64,000 nt of DNA from CAZMNY01 sp964567745. Lineage in GTDB: Bacteria > Planctomycetota > Planctomycetia > Pirellulales > Pirellulaceae. Location: the NCBI GenBank assembly GCA_964567745.1, contig CAZMNY010000010.1:1-64000 (forward strand). The letters run 5' to 3'. The position numbers and the translations under genes are program-made. Below, in pieces: positions 26,602 through 34,938 of the stretch (position 1 is its first letter; each line of letters opens with the position of its first letter). The notes under the pieces are model-generated. The model saw only the letters and a program-made list of their open reading frames with translations, was not told the DNA's origin and ran no database searches.

Positions 26602-26958
26602 ATGAGAACGACCAAAGGTTCCGCTCGACGCAAAGCGAAAAAGCGTCTCTTTAAGGCAGCCAAGGGGTACCGTGGCGGCCGTGGCAATCTAACGCGAACG
26701 GCTAAAGAGACCGTTCTCCGCGCCGGCGTATTCGCCTTTCGCGACCGACGCGTCCGAAAACGTGAATTCCGCAAATTGTGGATCATCCGAATCAACGCCG
26801 CCGCTCGCATGCACGGCATTCGGTACAGCGAGTTCATCAACGGCCTGAAGAAGTCCGGCATCGAACTCGACCGAAAATCGCTTTCCGAAATGGCCATCAA
26901 CGATCCCGCCGCGTTTGGCAAAGTCGTTGAAAAGGTTAAGGAAGCCCTTGCGGCTTAA
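26602..26958 (+). CDS. rplT: 50S ribosomal protein L20
   Basis: This 118-residue protein has the basic N-terminal extension (RRKAKKRLFKAAKGYRGGRG) and the globular part (RDRRVRKREFRKLWIIRINA, RYSEFINGLKKSGIELDRKS) of L20, at the normal family length. The ATG is directly at the start of the MRTTKGSARR sequence. It assembles early into the 50S subunit and often represses its own operon. Confidence 0.97.
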   Translation: MRTTKGSARRKAKKRLFKAAKGYRGGRGNLTRTAKETVLRAGVFAFRDRRVRKREFRKLWIIRINAAARMHGIRYSEFINGLKKSGIELDRKSLSEMAINDPAAFGKVVEKVKEALAA

Positions 26959-27179
26959 CGACCGCTTGAAAGCCGAACAGAAACTGGCCTGTTTGAATTT
27001 GCGACGCATTTGACCGCAGTTCAATTTGACGGTTGTCGATCTTTCGTGAACCTTCACGCTTTGCCATGTGCCTCAGCATGAGGGACCGGCTTTGACGATA
27101 GGTTCGCAGGCGCTTCGTGTCGTCGAGTCTCGCCCAGGCGAATTCCGCTCTAATTCCTTACTCCTTTTGGGGAGATCCG

Positions 27180-28217
27180 ATGGCGCTGGCAGATTTCATT
27201 GACTCGCTCGACACTCTGGTCGATGACGCCAAGTCGGTATTTGGAGCAGCCGAGAACGAAGCGGCTCTCGAAGAGGCCCGAGTTGAGTTTCTCGGCGCCA
27301 AGAAAGGCAAGCTCAAGGCGGCTCAAAAAGGAATGGGCGCGGTTGACAAGACCGAGCGACCCGCCGCCGGCAAAAGGCTCAACGAAGTCAAAGGGCAGCT
27401 TGAGTCCCTGTTTGAGTCCGCCAAATCGCGATTCGGAACAGAAGCGGCGGGCGCCGACGATACGTTTGATCCGACACTTCCCGGCGCCTCGTTCAGGATC
27501 GGCAAGCTACATCCGATCACGCAGACGATCGAAGAGCTCAAGGACATCATGGGGCGGCTCGGATTTTCAGTCGCTCATGGACCGGAGATCGAAGACGAGC
27601 GGCACAATTTCGAAGCGCTCAACATTCCGCCGGAACACCCCTCGCGAGATCCACTCGACAATTTCTACCTGGCATGCGCTCAGCAAGGCCAAGATGGAAA
27701 CGAGCGAGAGCAAACGGGCGGCGCTCTGTTGATGCGAAGCCAAACGAGCACAGTGCAAATCCGAGTGATGGAGAAGACGCCGCCGCCGATTCGAATCATC
27801 AGCCTAGGGCGTGTCTACCGGCCCGATGCAGTCGACGCAACCCACTATCCGATGTTCCATCAGATGGAAGGGCTGTTGGTCGATGAAGGGATCACAATGG
27901 CTGATCTCAAATCCGTATTGAGAATGTTCGCATCGAACTACCTTGGCGGCGATGTCGAAGTCCGTTTCCGACCCTCCTTCTTTCCGTTCACCGAACCGAG
28001 TGTCGAAGCCGACTATCTATGGAATGGAGATTGGATCGAATTTGGCGGAGCGGGTATGGTCGATCCCAACGTCTTCAAGGCTGTTGGCTACGATCCCGAA
28101 AAAGTGACTGGGTTCGCCTTCGGCTTGGGAGTCGAACGCCTCTGCATGCGGCGACACAATATTACGGACATTCGAAATCTGTACAAAAACGATGTTCGCT
28201 TTCTGCACCAGTTCTAA
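27180..28217 (+). CDS. pheS: Phenylalanine--tRNA ligase alpha subunit
   Basis: This is a 345-residue class II synthetase subunit. The N-terminal coiled coil (1-90) is followed by the catalytic core. Motif 2 is GRVYRPDAVDATHYPMFHQM, FRPSFFPFTEPSVE is typical of the family, and motif 3 is FAFGLGVERLCMRRH. It charges tRNA-Phe with PheT as an alpha2beta2 tetramer. I chose the ATG at 27180, just after GGGGAGA; the frame continues upstream to 27117 without support. It carries RSQTS where E. coli has RTQTS. pheT follows after 62 bases. Confidence 0.95.
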   Translation: MALADFIDSLDTLVDDAKSVFGAAENEAALEEARVEFLGAKKGKLKAAQKGMGAVDKTERPAAGKRLNEVKGQLESLFESAKSRFGTEAAGADDTFDPTLPGASFRIGKLHPITQTIEELKDIMGRLGFSVAHGPEIEDERHNFEALNIPPEHPSRDPLDNFYLACAQQGQDGNEREQTGGALLMRSQTSTVQIRVMEKTPPPIRIISLGRVYRPDAVDATHYPMFHQMEGLLVDEGITMADLKSVLRMFASNYLGGDVEVRFRPSFFPFTEPSVEADYLWNGDWIEFGGAGMVDPNVFKAVGYDPEKVTGFAFGLGVERLCMRRHNITDIRNLYKNDVRFLHQF

Positions 28218-28279
28218 CTGTCTTCGGCCGAGTCGTTCTGTTGTTCGATTGAATGGTCATCTTTTAAGGAATCGAAACG

Positions 28280-30301
28280 ATGCTCGTTTCATCCAAGTGG
28301 ATACAGGACTACGTCAAAATCCCCATCGCGTTGGATGAGCTGACTGACCGGCTCTCGATGTCGGGCGTCAATCATGAGGGCACCGAGGCGGTCGGTGATG
28401 ATTTTGCCGTCGACCTCGAAGTGACCAACAACCGCCCCGATTGGTTGGGGCATATTGGCGTCGCCCGAGAAATCTCGGTCCTGTTGGACGAGCCGCTGAA
28501 GTTCGACGATCCGCAACCCAAAGAGGACGGTCCCGATGTCGAATCGCTCGTCAAAGTTCGAACGGAGTGCCCGGACCTTTGCCCTCGCTATACAGCTCGA
28601 GTTATCCAAGGCGTCAAAGTAGGACCGAGCCCGGATTGGCTTGTCGCGCGGCTGCAAGCCATTGGCGAGCCAACGATTAACAACGTCGTCGACATCACCA
28701 ATTTCGTTTTGCTCGAGTGCGGTCAACCGCTTCACGCTTTCGACCTCGCCAAGCTGGCTGGTCCTGAAATCATCGTGCGTGAAGCGAACAAGGGCGAATC
28801 GTTTCAGGCGATCGACCACAAGAGCTATGATCTGAACGCCGGCATGTGCGTCATTGCCGATTCGAACGATCCGGTCGCCATCGGCGGCGTGATGGGTGGC
28901 GAACACTCGGAAGTCTCCGAGACCACGACGGACGTGCTTATCGAAGCAGCCGACTTTGCGCCGCTGTCGATCCGTAATACATCGCGAAAACTAAAGCTCA
29001 ATAGCTCGTCTTCCTATCGATTCGAGAGAACTGTCGATCCTCAGATGATCGATTGGGCGAGTCGGCGAGCGTGTCAATTGATCCTCGAAATCGCCGGCGG
29101 CAAACTGGCCAAAGGAATGATTGACGTCGGCGAGCCAGTCGGCGATCGCGACCCAGTTGAGCTGCGATACGCCCAAGTGCCAAGGGTTTTGGGAATCGAC
29201 GTTGCGCATGATGAAACGCGCCAGATCCTCACCAAGTTGGGCTGCCACGAATTGGATCATAACGACGCATGTCTTCGCGTTTTGCCGCCCTCTTGGCGCC
29301 GCGATTTGACTCGCGAAATCGATCTGATCGAAGAAATTGCCAGAGTTCACGGTTACGAGAAGATTCCGGAGAGCACGAATGTCGCCATGGCGGTGTCGAT
29401 TAGAAGCGACGCCGATCGTACGCTTGAGCTCGTCCGGCGAATCATGACGTCGCAAGGATTTGACGAAGCGCTTACACGGAGCATGGTTGGCGATCGCGAC
29501 AATGCTTTGTTTTCACCCTGGTCCGATGAAGAAGCCCTTGCGACGTTCACGCCCATGGTCAAAGGCGAATCGAACATTCGCCGCTCGATTGTGCCGAGCT
29601 TGCTAAACGCTCGCCGCGCGAATGAAGCGATCGGCAACGCCACGAGCGAATTGTTCGAGACAGCGTGCGTCTTCCTGAGTCGACCCAGCCAACTGCCGGT
29701 GGAACAACGCACGCTTGGCGTCGTCAGCGGGCGCGGCTACCTTGAGCTCAAGGGGATTGTCGAGTTGCTGGCCATTGAGGCCGCGCCTAGCGTCTCGCTT
29801 CTCGTCCGCCCTCTCGATTCAACGGGACTGATGGCGGCCGGACGGGCTTGCGAGATTCTCCTGAACGATAAGCGACTCGCCGTCATTGGCGAAGTCAGTG
29901 CGACTGCGGCCAAGCAAGCAAAACTTCGCAGCGCGACCACCGTGGCCGAGCTTAACCTGGAATTGCTTTTCGAAGTCGCCCAGCCTCTTCGAACCCACTC
30001 GGCGCTCTCGCCCTACCCGGCCATCGAACGAGACCTGAACATCGTGCTCGACGAGTCGGTGCGTTGGGCTTCGTTGGAAAGCATCGTCCGCGCAGCTGGC
30101 GGCGATTGCTTCGAACAGCTCGACTATCTCGATACCTATCGAGACGCAAAGGCCGACGGTCCGAACAAGAAGCGGCTGCTGTTCCGAGTCGTCTTTCGGT
30201 CGAGCGATACGACGTTGACGAACGAACAGGCCGACGCATTCCGCGATCAAATCGTCGATCGAATTAGGGCGGAATTGGACGGTCGCCTGTTGGCGTCCTA
30301 G
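28280..30301 (+). CDS. pheT: Phenylalanine--tRNA ligase beta subunit, lacking the B2 tRNA-binding domain
   Basis: This is a 673-residue beta subunit, about 120 residues shorter than the common 790-800. The N-terminal B1 segment (to about residue 41) leads straight into VDLEVTNNRPDWLGHIGVAR. The EMAP-II-like OB-fold domain B2, normally between them, is missing. B3/B4 (CPRYTARVIQGVKVGPSPDW, NNVVDITNFVLLECGQPLHAFD), B5 and the B6/B7 pseudo-catalytic core are present. The C-terminal ferredoxin-like anticodon-binding domain B8 (SPYPAIERDLNIVLDE onward) is intact. The reading frame is clean, so this is a compact natural form rather than a frameshift. A good AAGGA site precedes the ATG. Confidence 0.93.
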   Translation: MLVSSKWIQDYVKIPIALDELTDRLSMSGVNHEGTEAVGDDFAVDLEVTNNRPDWLGHIGVAREISVLLDEPLKFDDPQPKEDGPDVESLVKVRTECPDLCPRYTARVIQGVKVGPSPDWLVARLQAIGEPTINNVVDITNFVLLECGQPLHAFDLAKLAGPEIIVREANKGESFQAIDHKSYDLNAGMCVIADSNDPVAIGGVMGGEHSEVSETTTDVLIEAADFAPLSIRNTSRKLKLNSSSSYRFERTVDPQMIDWASRRACQLILEIAGGKLAKGMIDVGEPVGDRDPVELRYAQVPRVLGIDVAHDETRQILTKLGCHELDHNDACLRVLPPSWRRDLTREIDLIEEIARVHGYEKIPESTNVAMAVSIRSDADRTLELVRRIMTSQGFDEALTRSMVGDRDNALFSPWSDEEALATFTPMVKGESNIRRSIVPSLLNARRANEAIGNATSELFETACVFLSRPSQLPVEQRTLGVVSGRGYLELKGIVELLAIEAAPSVSLLVRPLDSTGLMAAGRACEILLNDKRLAVIGEVSATAAKQAKLRSATTVAELNLELLFEVAQPLRTHSALSPYPAIERDLNIVLDESVRWASLESIVRAAGGDCFEQLDYLDTYRDAKADGPNKKRLLFRVVFRSSDTTLTNEQADAFRDQIVDRIRAELDGRLLAS

Positions 30302-30362
30302 TTGCTCAACGGCCGCGCGAAACTCGTGCCGCCGCGATTCAGTTTCCTCGTCGCCTCGATCT

Positions 30363-30923
30363 CTAGTCGTCCCAGCCGCCCAGCGACTCGTCGGCGATTC
30401 GCCGCGCCATCACTTGGCCGTATTCGTCCAGTCCGCGACGCTGTCCGAATGTATGCCACGCGGTAACCTCTTTGAGCTCCGGCATGATTTCGACCAATTG
30501 ATCGACCATCATCTGAGCCATGCGCTGGAGGCCGACCGATTCCGTCTTGGCGTGAATGGCCATTGCGGTTTTCATTAGCCGCAACATTCTAGCTCGCTCA
30601 AGCACCGGGCGAGATAAGCAGGCGTCGTTTTCTTCGAGAAGGTCGACCAGTGGTACGTTGAGCGCTTTCTGCCAATTGTGCAAATCACTCAAATGTAGGT
30701 CGGTGCTTTCCTGCTCTTGCTGCCGTAACGTCCGCACATCGCTTCCCAGGTGGCGAGCTGCGCTGCGTAAAGACATGCCCTGCTCCAGCCGCACCTCTCG
30801 CACGCGGTGAAGAGGTTGGCCGGTTTTGCGCTGTTGAGAAACCGGACTGAGCGGTTCCAATGAATTGGGTGAGGTCGGGGGTGTTGAATTCGTCGGAATA
30901 GGTGTCAAATCAGCCGTTGCCAT
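30363..30923 (-). CDS. XRE-type helix-turn-helix regulator
   Basis: This 186-residue protein has a Pro/Ser/Thr-rich N-terminal 30 residues, then a helix-turn-helix of the XRE class at about 40-95 (REVRLEQGMSLRSAARHLG, VRTLRQQEQESTDLHLSDL, WQKALNVPLVDLLEE). A C-terminal helical domain of about 90 residues includes MAQMMVDQLVEIMPEL and TAWHTFGQRRG. It probably binds DNA as a dimer; its targets are unknown. It converges with pheT and stands alone. Confidence 0.8.
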   Translation of the reverse strand: MATADLTPIPTNSTPPTSPNSLEPLSPVSQQRKTGQPLHRVREVRLEQGMSLRSAARHLGSDVRTLRQQEQESTDLHLSDLHNWQKALNVPLVDLLEENDACLSRPVLERARMLRLMKTAMAIHAKTESVGLQRMAQMMVDQLVEIMPELKEVTAWHTFGQRRGLDEYGQVMARRIADESLGGWDD

Positions 30924-31320
30924 GATTGCCGCCTCCTCTTTTGCCCGTCGCGAACGGTGGGTGATCCTGCTGTTCCACGATCAGACGAGCGACTCCTCGT
31001 GTTGGAGTTTAGACGCGGTGCGAGCGGCGAAAGTTCCAGTAAATCTCGAATTCGCAACCTTCGTCAGCTGAAAGAGTTACGGCGATTCGTTTCGGTTGGC
31101 CTGTGCCGACAGGAATGCCAGCGGCGATTCATTGCGCGCCAGAACGGTCGAATCCGTATGATTGAGATACGGCGTTTAACACGGAAAGACGAATTCAGTC
31201 GGGGTGCGAACGCAGATGAGCGACCTCTAATCCATACCATTCGCCGCATCAGCACAACGACAATGCTCGAACACTCACAGTTCGTCGTTTCGCGTTCGCG
31301 CTGTTGAACTGCGTTTTTTT
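30924..31320. other. Intergenic region without recognised gene
   Basis: Nearly 400 bases lie between the divergent starts of the XRE-type regulator and a small membrane protein. Short frames here have composition unlike real proteins. No promoter pair, hairpin terminator or repeat stands out. Confidence 0.4.
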
Positions 31321-31560
31321 GTGCTCGCCCTGATCGGTATCGGCTACACAATCACAAGCATCGTTCTGGAGCTGGTGTGGAGCGAGCCTAGCGCGTACAT
31401 GCTGATTCCGATTTGCGCGATGACAACGGCGTGCTGCATGGTGGCTGGCCAGTTCCTTCGCACAGAGCGAACGACTTATCTTGTCGCGGCTCTTGGACTG
31501 CTCGTGCTCGTCATCGTTCTGGCTGTCGCGTTCGAACTTCGCTTCGGCTGCCGCCGGTAA
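31321..31560 (+). CDS. Possible small two-span membrane protein
   Basis: A 79-residue frame starting with GTG encodes three hydrophobic stretches, at about 1-16, 24-45 and 50-72 (YLVAALGLLVLVIVLAVAFE), with a short basic end. The membrane-like pattern and absence of other genes support it. There is no clear ribosome binding site and no upstream ATG in frame, so it could be chance. No family was recognised. Confidence 0.45.
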   Translation: MLALIGIGYTITSIVLELVWSEPSAYMLIPICAMTTACCMVAGQFLRTERTTYLVAALGLLVLVIVLAVAFELRFGCRR

Positions 31561-31616
31561 ACTTTCGCACGCTCAGACGTAGCGTCGAGATCGCTGGCGT
31601 CGAGCTTTCAGCCGCT

Positions 31617-32318
31617 CTAACTTCGAGCTGCGTAAGGCCGAGGCGGCATGCGCCGGCTTATCTGTTCGGATCTAGAATTCCGATCGACGGGTCGCGAGCC
31701 GGTTCGTCGATTGATGTTCGAGTCATCCTGCGCGACCGGCTCCGGCGGCGTTTCGACTGCGACGTACTCGCTGTCTAATTGCTCCACCGCTTGGCGACGG
31801 ATCATTTGGATTCCGCCATGAGATTGGTCGTTGGCGGTTTCCAACGCCGCTCCCCATTGCATCAATCGCCGAATGAGCTCGGGGCCCAACGGCTGCGGAT
31901 CGACCTGGTCGGGAGTCGCGGGCGCATCGGCCGAACGAGAATGGGAATGGGCAGGCGACTTGGCCATGACCAACTGCTCATCGGACCTCATCTGCCACAT
32001 GCTGCGGAGGTCGGATGCTCGGACGGGCGAGGCGTCATCTTTGACGAAGATGACATCGCCAGTGCATCGCGACAAGCCAGCTCTTACTGAGTCCTTGCTG
32101 CCCATCGACCGACGGTTTCGACTCACCGTCACTTGTGGGTAAGTCTGAGCTAACTCGATCGCGATCTCTTCGGTCAGGTCGGTTGATGCGTCGTCGACGA
32201 TCAAGATCTCGAAATCGTCAGTCAGGTCGGGAATGACATCCAAGACGTCGCTAACGGTGCTGGTCAGCGTGGCCTGAGCATTCGCGACAGGCAATACGAC
32301 ACTGAGTGAATGTGGCAC
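31617..32318 (-). CDS. Small GT2-type glycosyltransferase
   Basis: This protein is about 233 residues long. The N-terminal GT-A half is recognisable: MPHSLSVVLPVANAQATL, FEILIVDDASTDLTEEIA and DVIFVKDDASPVRASDL. The C-terminal half (Gln, Arg and Pro-rich) does not look like the acceptor domain of an active enzyme. The frame reaches a TTG at 32420, but that start lies in a degenerate 15-bp repeat. I prefer the GTG at 32318, which has AAGGGG six bases upstream and gives a normal GT2 beginning. It could be a divergent or partly degenerate enzyme. Confidence 0.65.
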   Translation of the reverse strand: MPHSLSVVLPVANAQATLTSTVSDVLDVIPDLTDDFEILIVDDASTDLTEEIAIELAQTYPQVTVSRNRRSMGSKDSVRAGLSRCTGDVIFVKDDASPVRASDLRSMWQMRSDEQLVMAKSPAHSHSRSADAPATPDQVDPQPLGPELIRRLMQWGAALETANDQSHGGIQMIRRQAVEQLDSEYVAVETPPEPVAQDDSNINRRTGSRPVDRNSRSEQISRRMPPRPYAARS

Positions 32319-32339
32319 GGGAGTCCCCTTCCATCGCGA

Positions 32340-32440
32340 ACGAACTTGGGCGCTTGTCGAAGCGTCATTTGTCGAAGCGTCTATTGTCAATGGATCACTT
32401 GGCAATGCGTCACTTGGCAATGAACTACTTTCAATGGGTT
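32340..32440. repeat. Degenerate 15-bp tandem repeat upstream of the GT2 gene
   Basis: Read on the minus strand, units resembling CATTGCCAAGTGACG follow each other about six times with growing divergence (CATTGCCAAGTGATC, CATTGACAATAGACG, CTTCGACAAATGACG). The array covers the apparent 5' end of the GT2 frame and produces a Ser/Asp/Thr-rich false or true N-terminus. Confidence 0.7.
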
Positions 32441-32701
32441 ACAATGAACTCTTTCACCGGCGACACATGACCGCTGACATCGACTTGAGTAAGCGAGTCG
32501 ATCGTGCAAGCCGGCGCAATGGGTCTACTTTGAGCCCAGAACGTGGCTTGACGAGTTGTTCATCGGCACGAAATTAACGACGTCTCGAACAACAGGCAAT
32601 TTCTTCCTATTGTGACAACCGTGCGGAATTCGACCGTTGGGAATGTGACTGTCGTGACGATTGTGCGAGTGAATTGGTTGCGACAGTAGAAAGACGCGGA
32701 G

Positions 32702-33097
32702 ATGAGCATGATCGACTTGGCGATAACCAGGCCCGATTTCGGCGGCGAGGGAGGCCTTGTTCCGGCCATCGCGCAGGATGTCGAGAATGGCGACGTTCTG
32801 ATGATGGCCTACATGAATGAGGAGGCGTTCAACGAGACGGTTGCGTCGGGGCGGGCGGTCTATTGGAGCCGCAGTCGGGGCCGGCTCTGGCGGAAGGGCG
32901 AGTTGAGCGGGCACGTTCAGCAGGTGGAGTCAATTCGTGTCGACTGCGATGCCGATACCGTGCTTCTGATGGTCCGGCAGAAGGGCGCAGCCTGTCACGA
33001 GGGTTATCGCAGTTGCTTCTTTCGTCGGTTGACGCCGGAGGGAGCTCGTCTGGTCGCTGACCGGTTGGTCGACCCGGACGATGTTTACGAGGCCTAA
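32702..33097 (+). CDS. hisI: Phosphoribosyl-AMP cyclohydrolase
   Basis: This is a 131-residue single-domain HisI, the third step of histidine synthesis, which opens the adenine ring of phosphoribosyl-AMP. The family segments are clear: GDVLMMAYMNEEAFNETV, SRGRLWRKGELSGHVQ, VDCDADTVLLMVRQKGAACH and GYRSCFFRR. The Asp/Cys/His residues bind Mg and Zn. The HisE pyrophosphohydrolase domain that is fused in enterobacteria is absent, and no other his gene lies nearby. Start codon ATG at 32702; an ATG six bases later (M3) is also possible. Confidence 0.95.
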   Translation: MSMIDLAITRPDFGGEGGLVPAIAQDVENGDVLMMAYMNEEAFNETVASGRAVYWSRSRGRLWRKGELSGHVQQVESIRVDCDADTVLLMVRQKGAACHEGYRSCFFRRLTPEGARLVADRLVDPDDVYEA

Positions 33098-33216
33098 GTC
33101 GTTTATGTCAAGCGATTTAACGCGTAATCGGCGACACCGAATTTCGCTGGCGGCCGCGATCGAAAATGGCTACAATCGGTGAATAGCTGGCCAATCATCG
33201 TGTTGGGTATCGACAA

Positions 33217-34797
33217 ATGACTTTCCTGTGCCGCACCGTTCTGGTGCTCGTTCTTGGGGCCGCGTTCGTGTTCGCCCCGGCATTCTCTCTGCTCGCGAAC
33301 GGCCAGATTCCGACGTCGCCGGACGAAATGGCTCGTCGTATCGATCAATTGCTTGCTGAGCGTTGGCAGCGTGAGTCGAGCGAAGTGCAGCCGGCGCCAC
33401 CCGCAGAAGATGATGAGTTTCTGCGGCGTGTCTACTTGGACCTTACCGGTGTCACTCCGTCCGTCGCGCAAGCTCGGGAGTTCCTCGCCAGCAAAGACTC
33501 GGACAAGCGAATAAAGCTGATCGACAAACTCACTCGCTCCGCTGGCTTCGCCACTCACATGGCGACAACTTGGCGCAATCGTCTGTTGCCGGACAATTTT
33601 GACCCGGCGCAACTTCAGAACGCCGCTGGTCTGCAGAATTGGCTTCGTGACCAATTCGTTGAGAACCTTCGTTACGACAACTTAGTCGCCGAGTTTCTCG
33701 TGGCCAAAGGTGGTGGCGATCGAGGGCCGGGCATTTTTTACACCGCCCACGAAATCAAGCCGGAAAAACTCGCCGCCAGCTCGGCTCGTGTATTTCTGGG
33801 ACTGCAGATTCAGTGCGCCCAGTGCCATGATCATCCGACCGACCGTTGGACTCAAAAAGACTTTTGGGGATTTGCAGCTTTCTTTGCTCAGTTGCAACAG
33901 CCGGAAAACACGGCGTTCGGCGCCAACAATCAAATTGAAGACTTGCCGGGCGGCGAAGTGACCCTGCCCGATACCGAGGAAGTGATTTCGCCGAAGTATC
34001 CAGCCGGTCAAAATCCAGGCGCGGATGAACGCGGTACGCGGCGCCGCCAACTGGCGATTTGGATGGCCTCGCGAGACAACCCTTTCCTACCACGCGCCGC
34101 CGCCAACTGGGCTTGGGCGCACATGTTCGGTCGTGGAATCGTCGACCCAGTCGATGATCTCAGCGAGAACAACCCGCCGAGCCACCCCGAGCTGCTCGAT
34201 GAGCTTTCGCTTTACTTTGCCAATCAAGGATTCGACCTGCAATTGTTGCTCAAGACGATCGCTTTGACGGACGCTTATCAACGCTCGAGTCGCGGCGGAA
34301 ACGAGACGGCGACGACACCGTCGCTGTTCGCCCAGATGGCTCTCAAGACACTGACGCCGGAACAGCTTTTTGACAGCCTGGCGCAATGTCTTGTCAAACG
34401 CCCGCAGACGCTCGGCATGGGACAACGCCGGGGACAACTGTTCGATCAACGACGGCAGCAGTTCATCACTCGAATGCAATCGCAATCGCGAAACGCCACT
34501 GAATACGATACGGGCTTGCCGCAGGCATTGATGATGATGAATGGCCCGCTTGTTGGCGAGGCAACTCATATCGAACAGAGCGGTCTGCTGACTTCGCTCG
34601 AAGCGCCCTTCTTCAAGAATTCGCAGCGGCTTGAGGTGCTGATGTTGGCCACGCTTTCACGGCTTCCCAGCGACGCGGAACGCACGAAGCTTGAAGCGTA
34701 TCTGGCTGCGGGAGAGAAGCAAGGTGAGACGAGGCGAGCACTTGGCGATCTGCTTTGGGCGTTCTTGAATAGCGCCGAGTTTGCCCTGAATCACTAA
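33217..34797 (+). CDS. Secreted DUF1549/DUF1553 protein
   Basis: This 526-residue protein is of the planctomycete-typical DUF1549-DUF1553 architecture. A signal peptide covers 1-28 (VLVLVLGAAFVFAPAFSLLA). DUF1549 spans about 35-235 with RRVYLDLTGVTPS, and a single CxxCH (C200-x2-C203-H204) sits in IQCAQCHDHPTDRWTQKDFW. DUF1553 follows (about 270-520) with ANWAWAHMFGRGIVDPVDDL and NGPLVG. The CxxCH could bind haem c but lies in the family-conserved CHxHP context. Such genes nearly always precede a DUF1501 gene, as here. The biochemical function is unknown; periplasmic polysaccharide or redox work has been suggested. Confidence 0.9.
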   Translation: MTFLCRTVLVLVLGAAFVFAPAFSLLANGQIPTSPDEMARRIDQLLAERWQRESSEVQPAPPAEDDEFLRRVYLDLTGVTPSVAQAREFLASKDSDKRIKLIDKLTRSAGFATHMATTWRNRLLPDNFDPAQLQNAAGLQNWLRDQFVENLRYDNLVAEFLVAKGGGDRGPGIFYTAHEIKPEKLAASSARVFLGLQIQCAQCHDHPTDRWTQKDFWGFAAFFAQLQQPENTAFGANNQIEDLPGGEVTLPDTEEVISPKYPAGQNPGADERGTRRRQLAIWMASRDNPFLPRAAANWAWAHMFGRGIVDPVDDLSENNPPSHPELLDELSLYFANQGFDLQLLLKTIALTDAYQRSSRGGNETATTPSLFAQMALKTLTPEQLFDSLAQCLVKRPQTLGMGQRRGQLFDQRRQQFITRMQSQSRNATEYDTGLPQALMMMNGPLVGEATHIEQSGLLTSLEAPFFKNSQRLEVLMLATLSRLPSDAERTKLEAYLAAGEKQGETRRALGDLLWAFLNSAEFALNH

Positions 34798-34938
34798 GCC
34801 GATGATCTGCGGTTGTCGGCAATTCGATCGTCGTCAATTCAATTGCCGGCAAGCGCGAGTTGCAGCAACGAATCGATAGCGGAAAAGCAAAACACGATTT
34901 GGAGAGCCTGGCCGGTTCCTATTTCGAGAGACGAAAAA

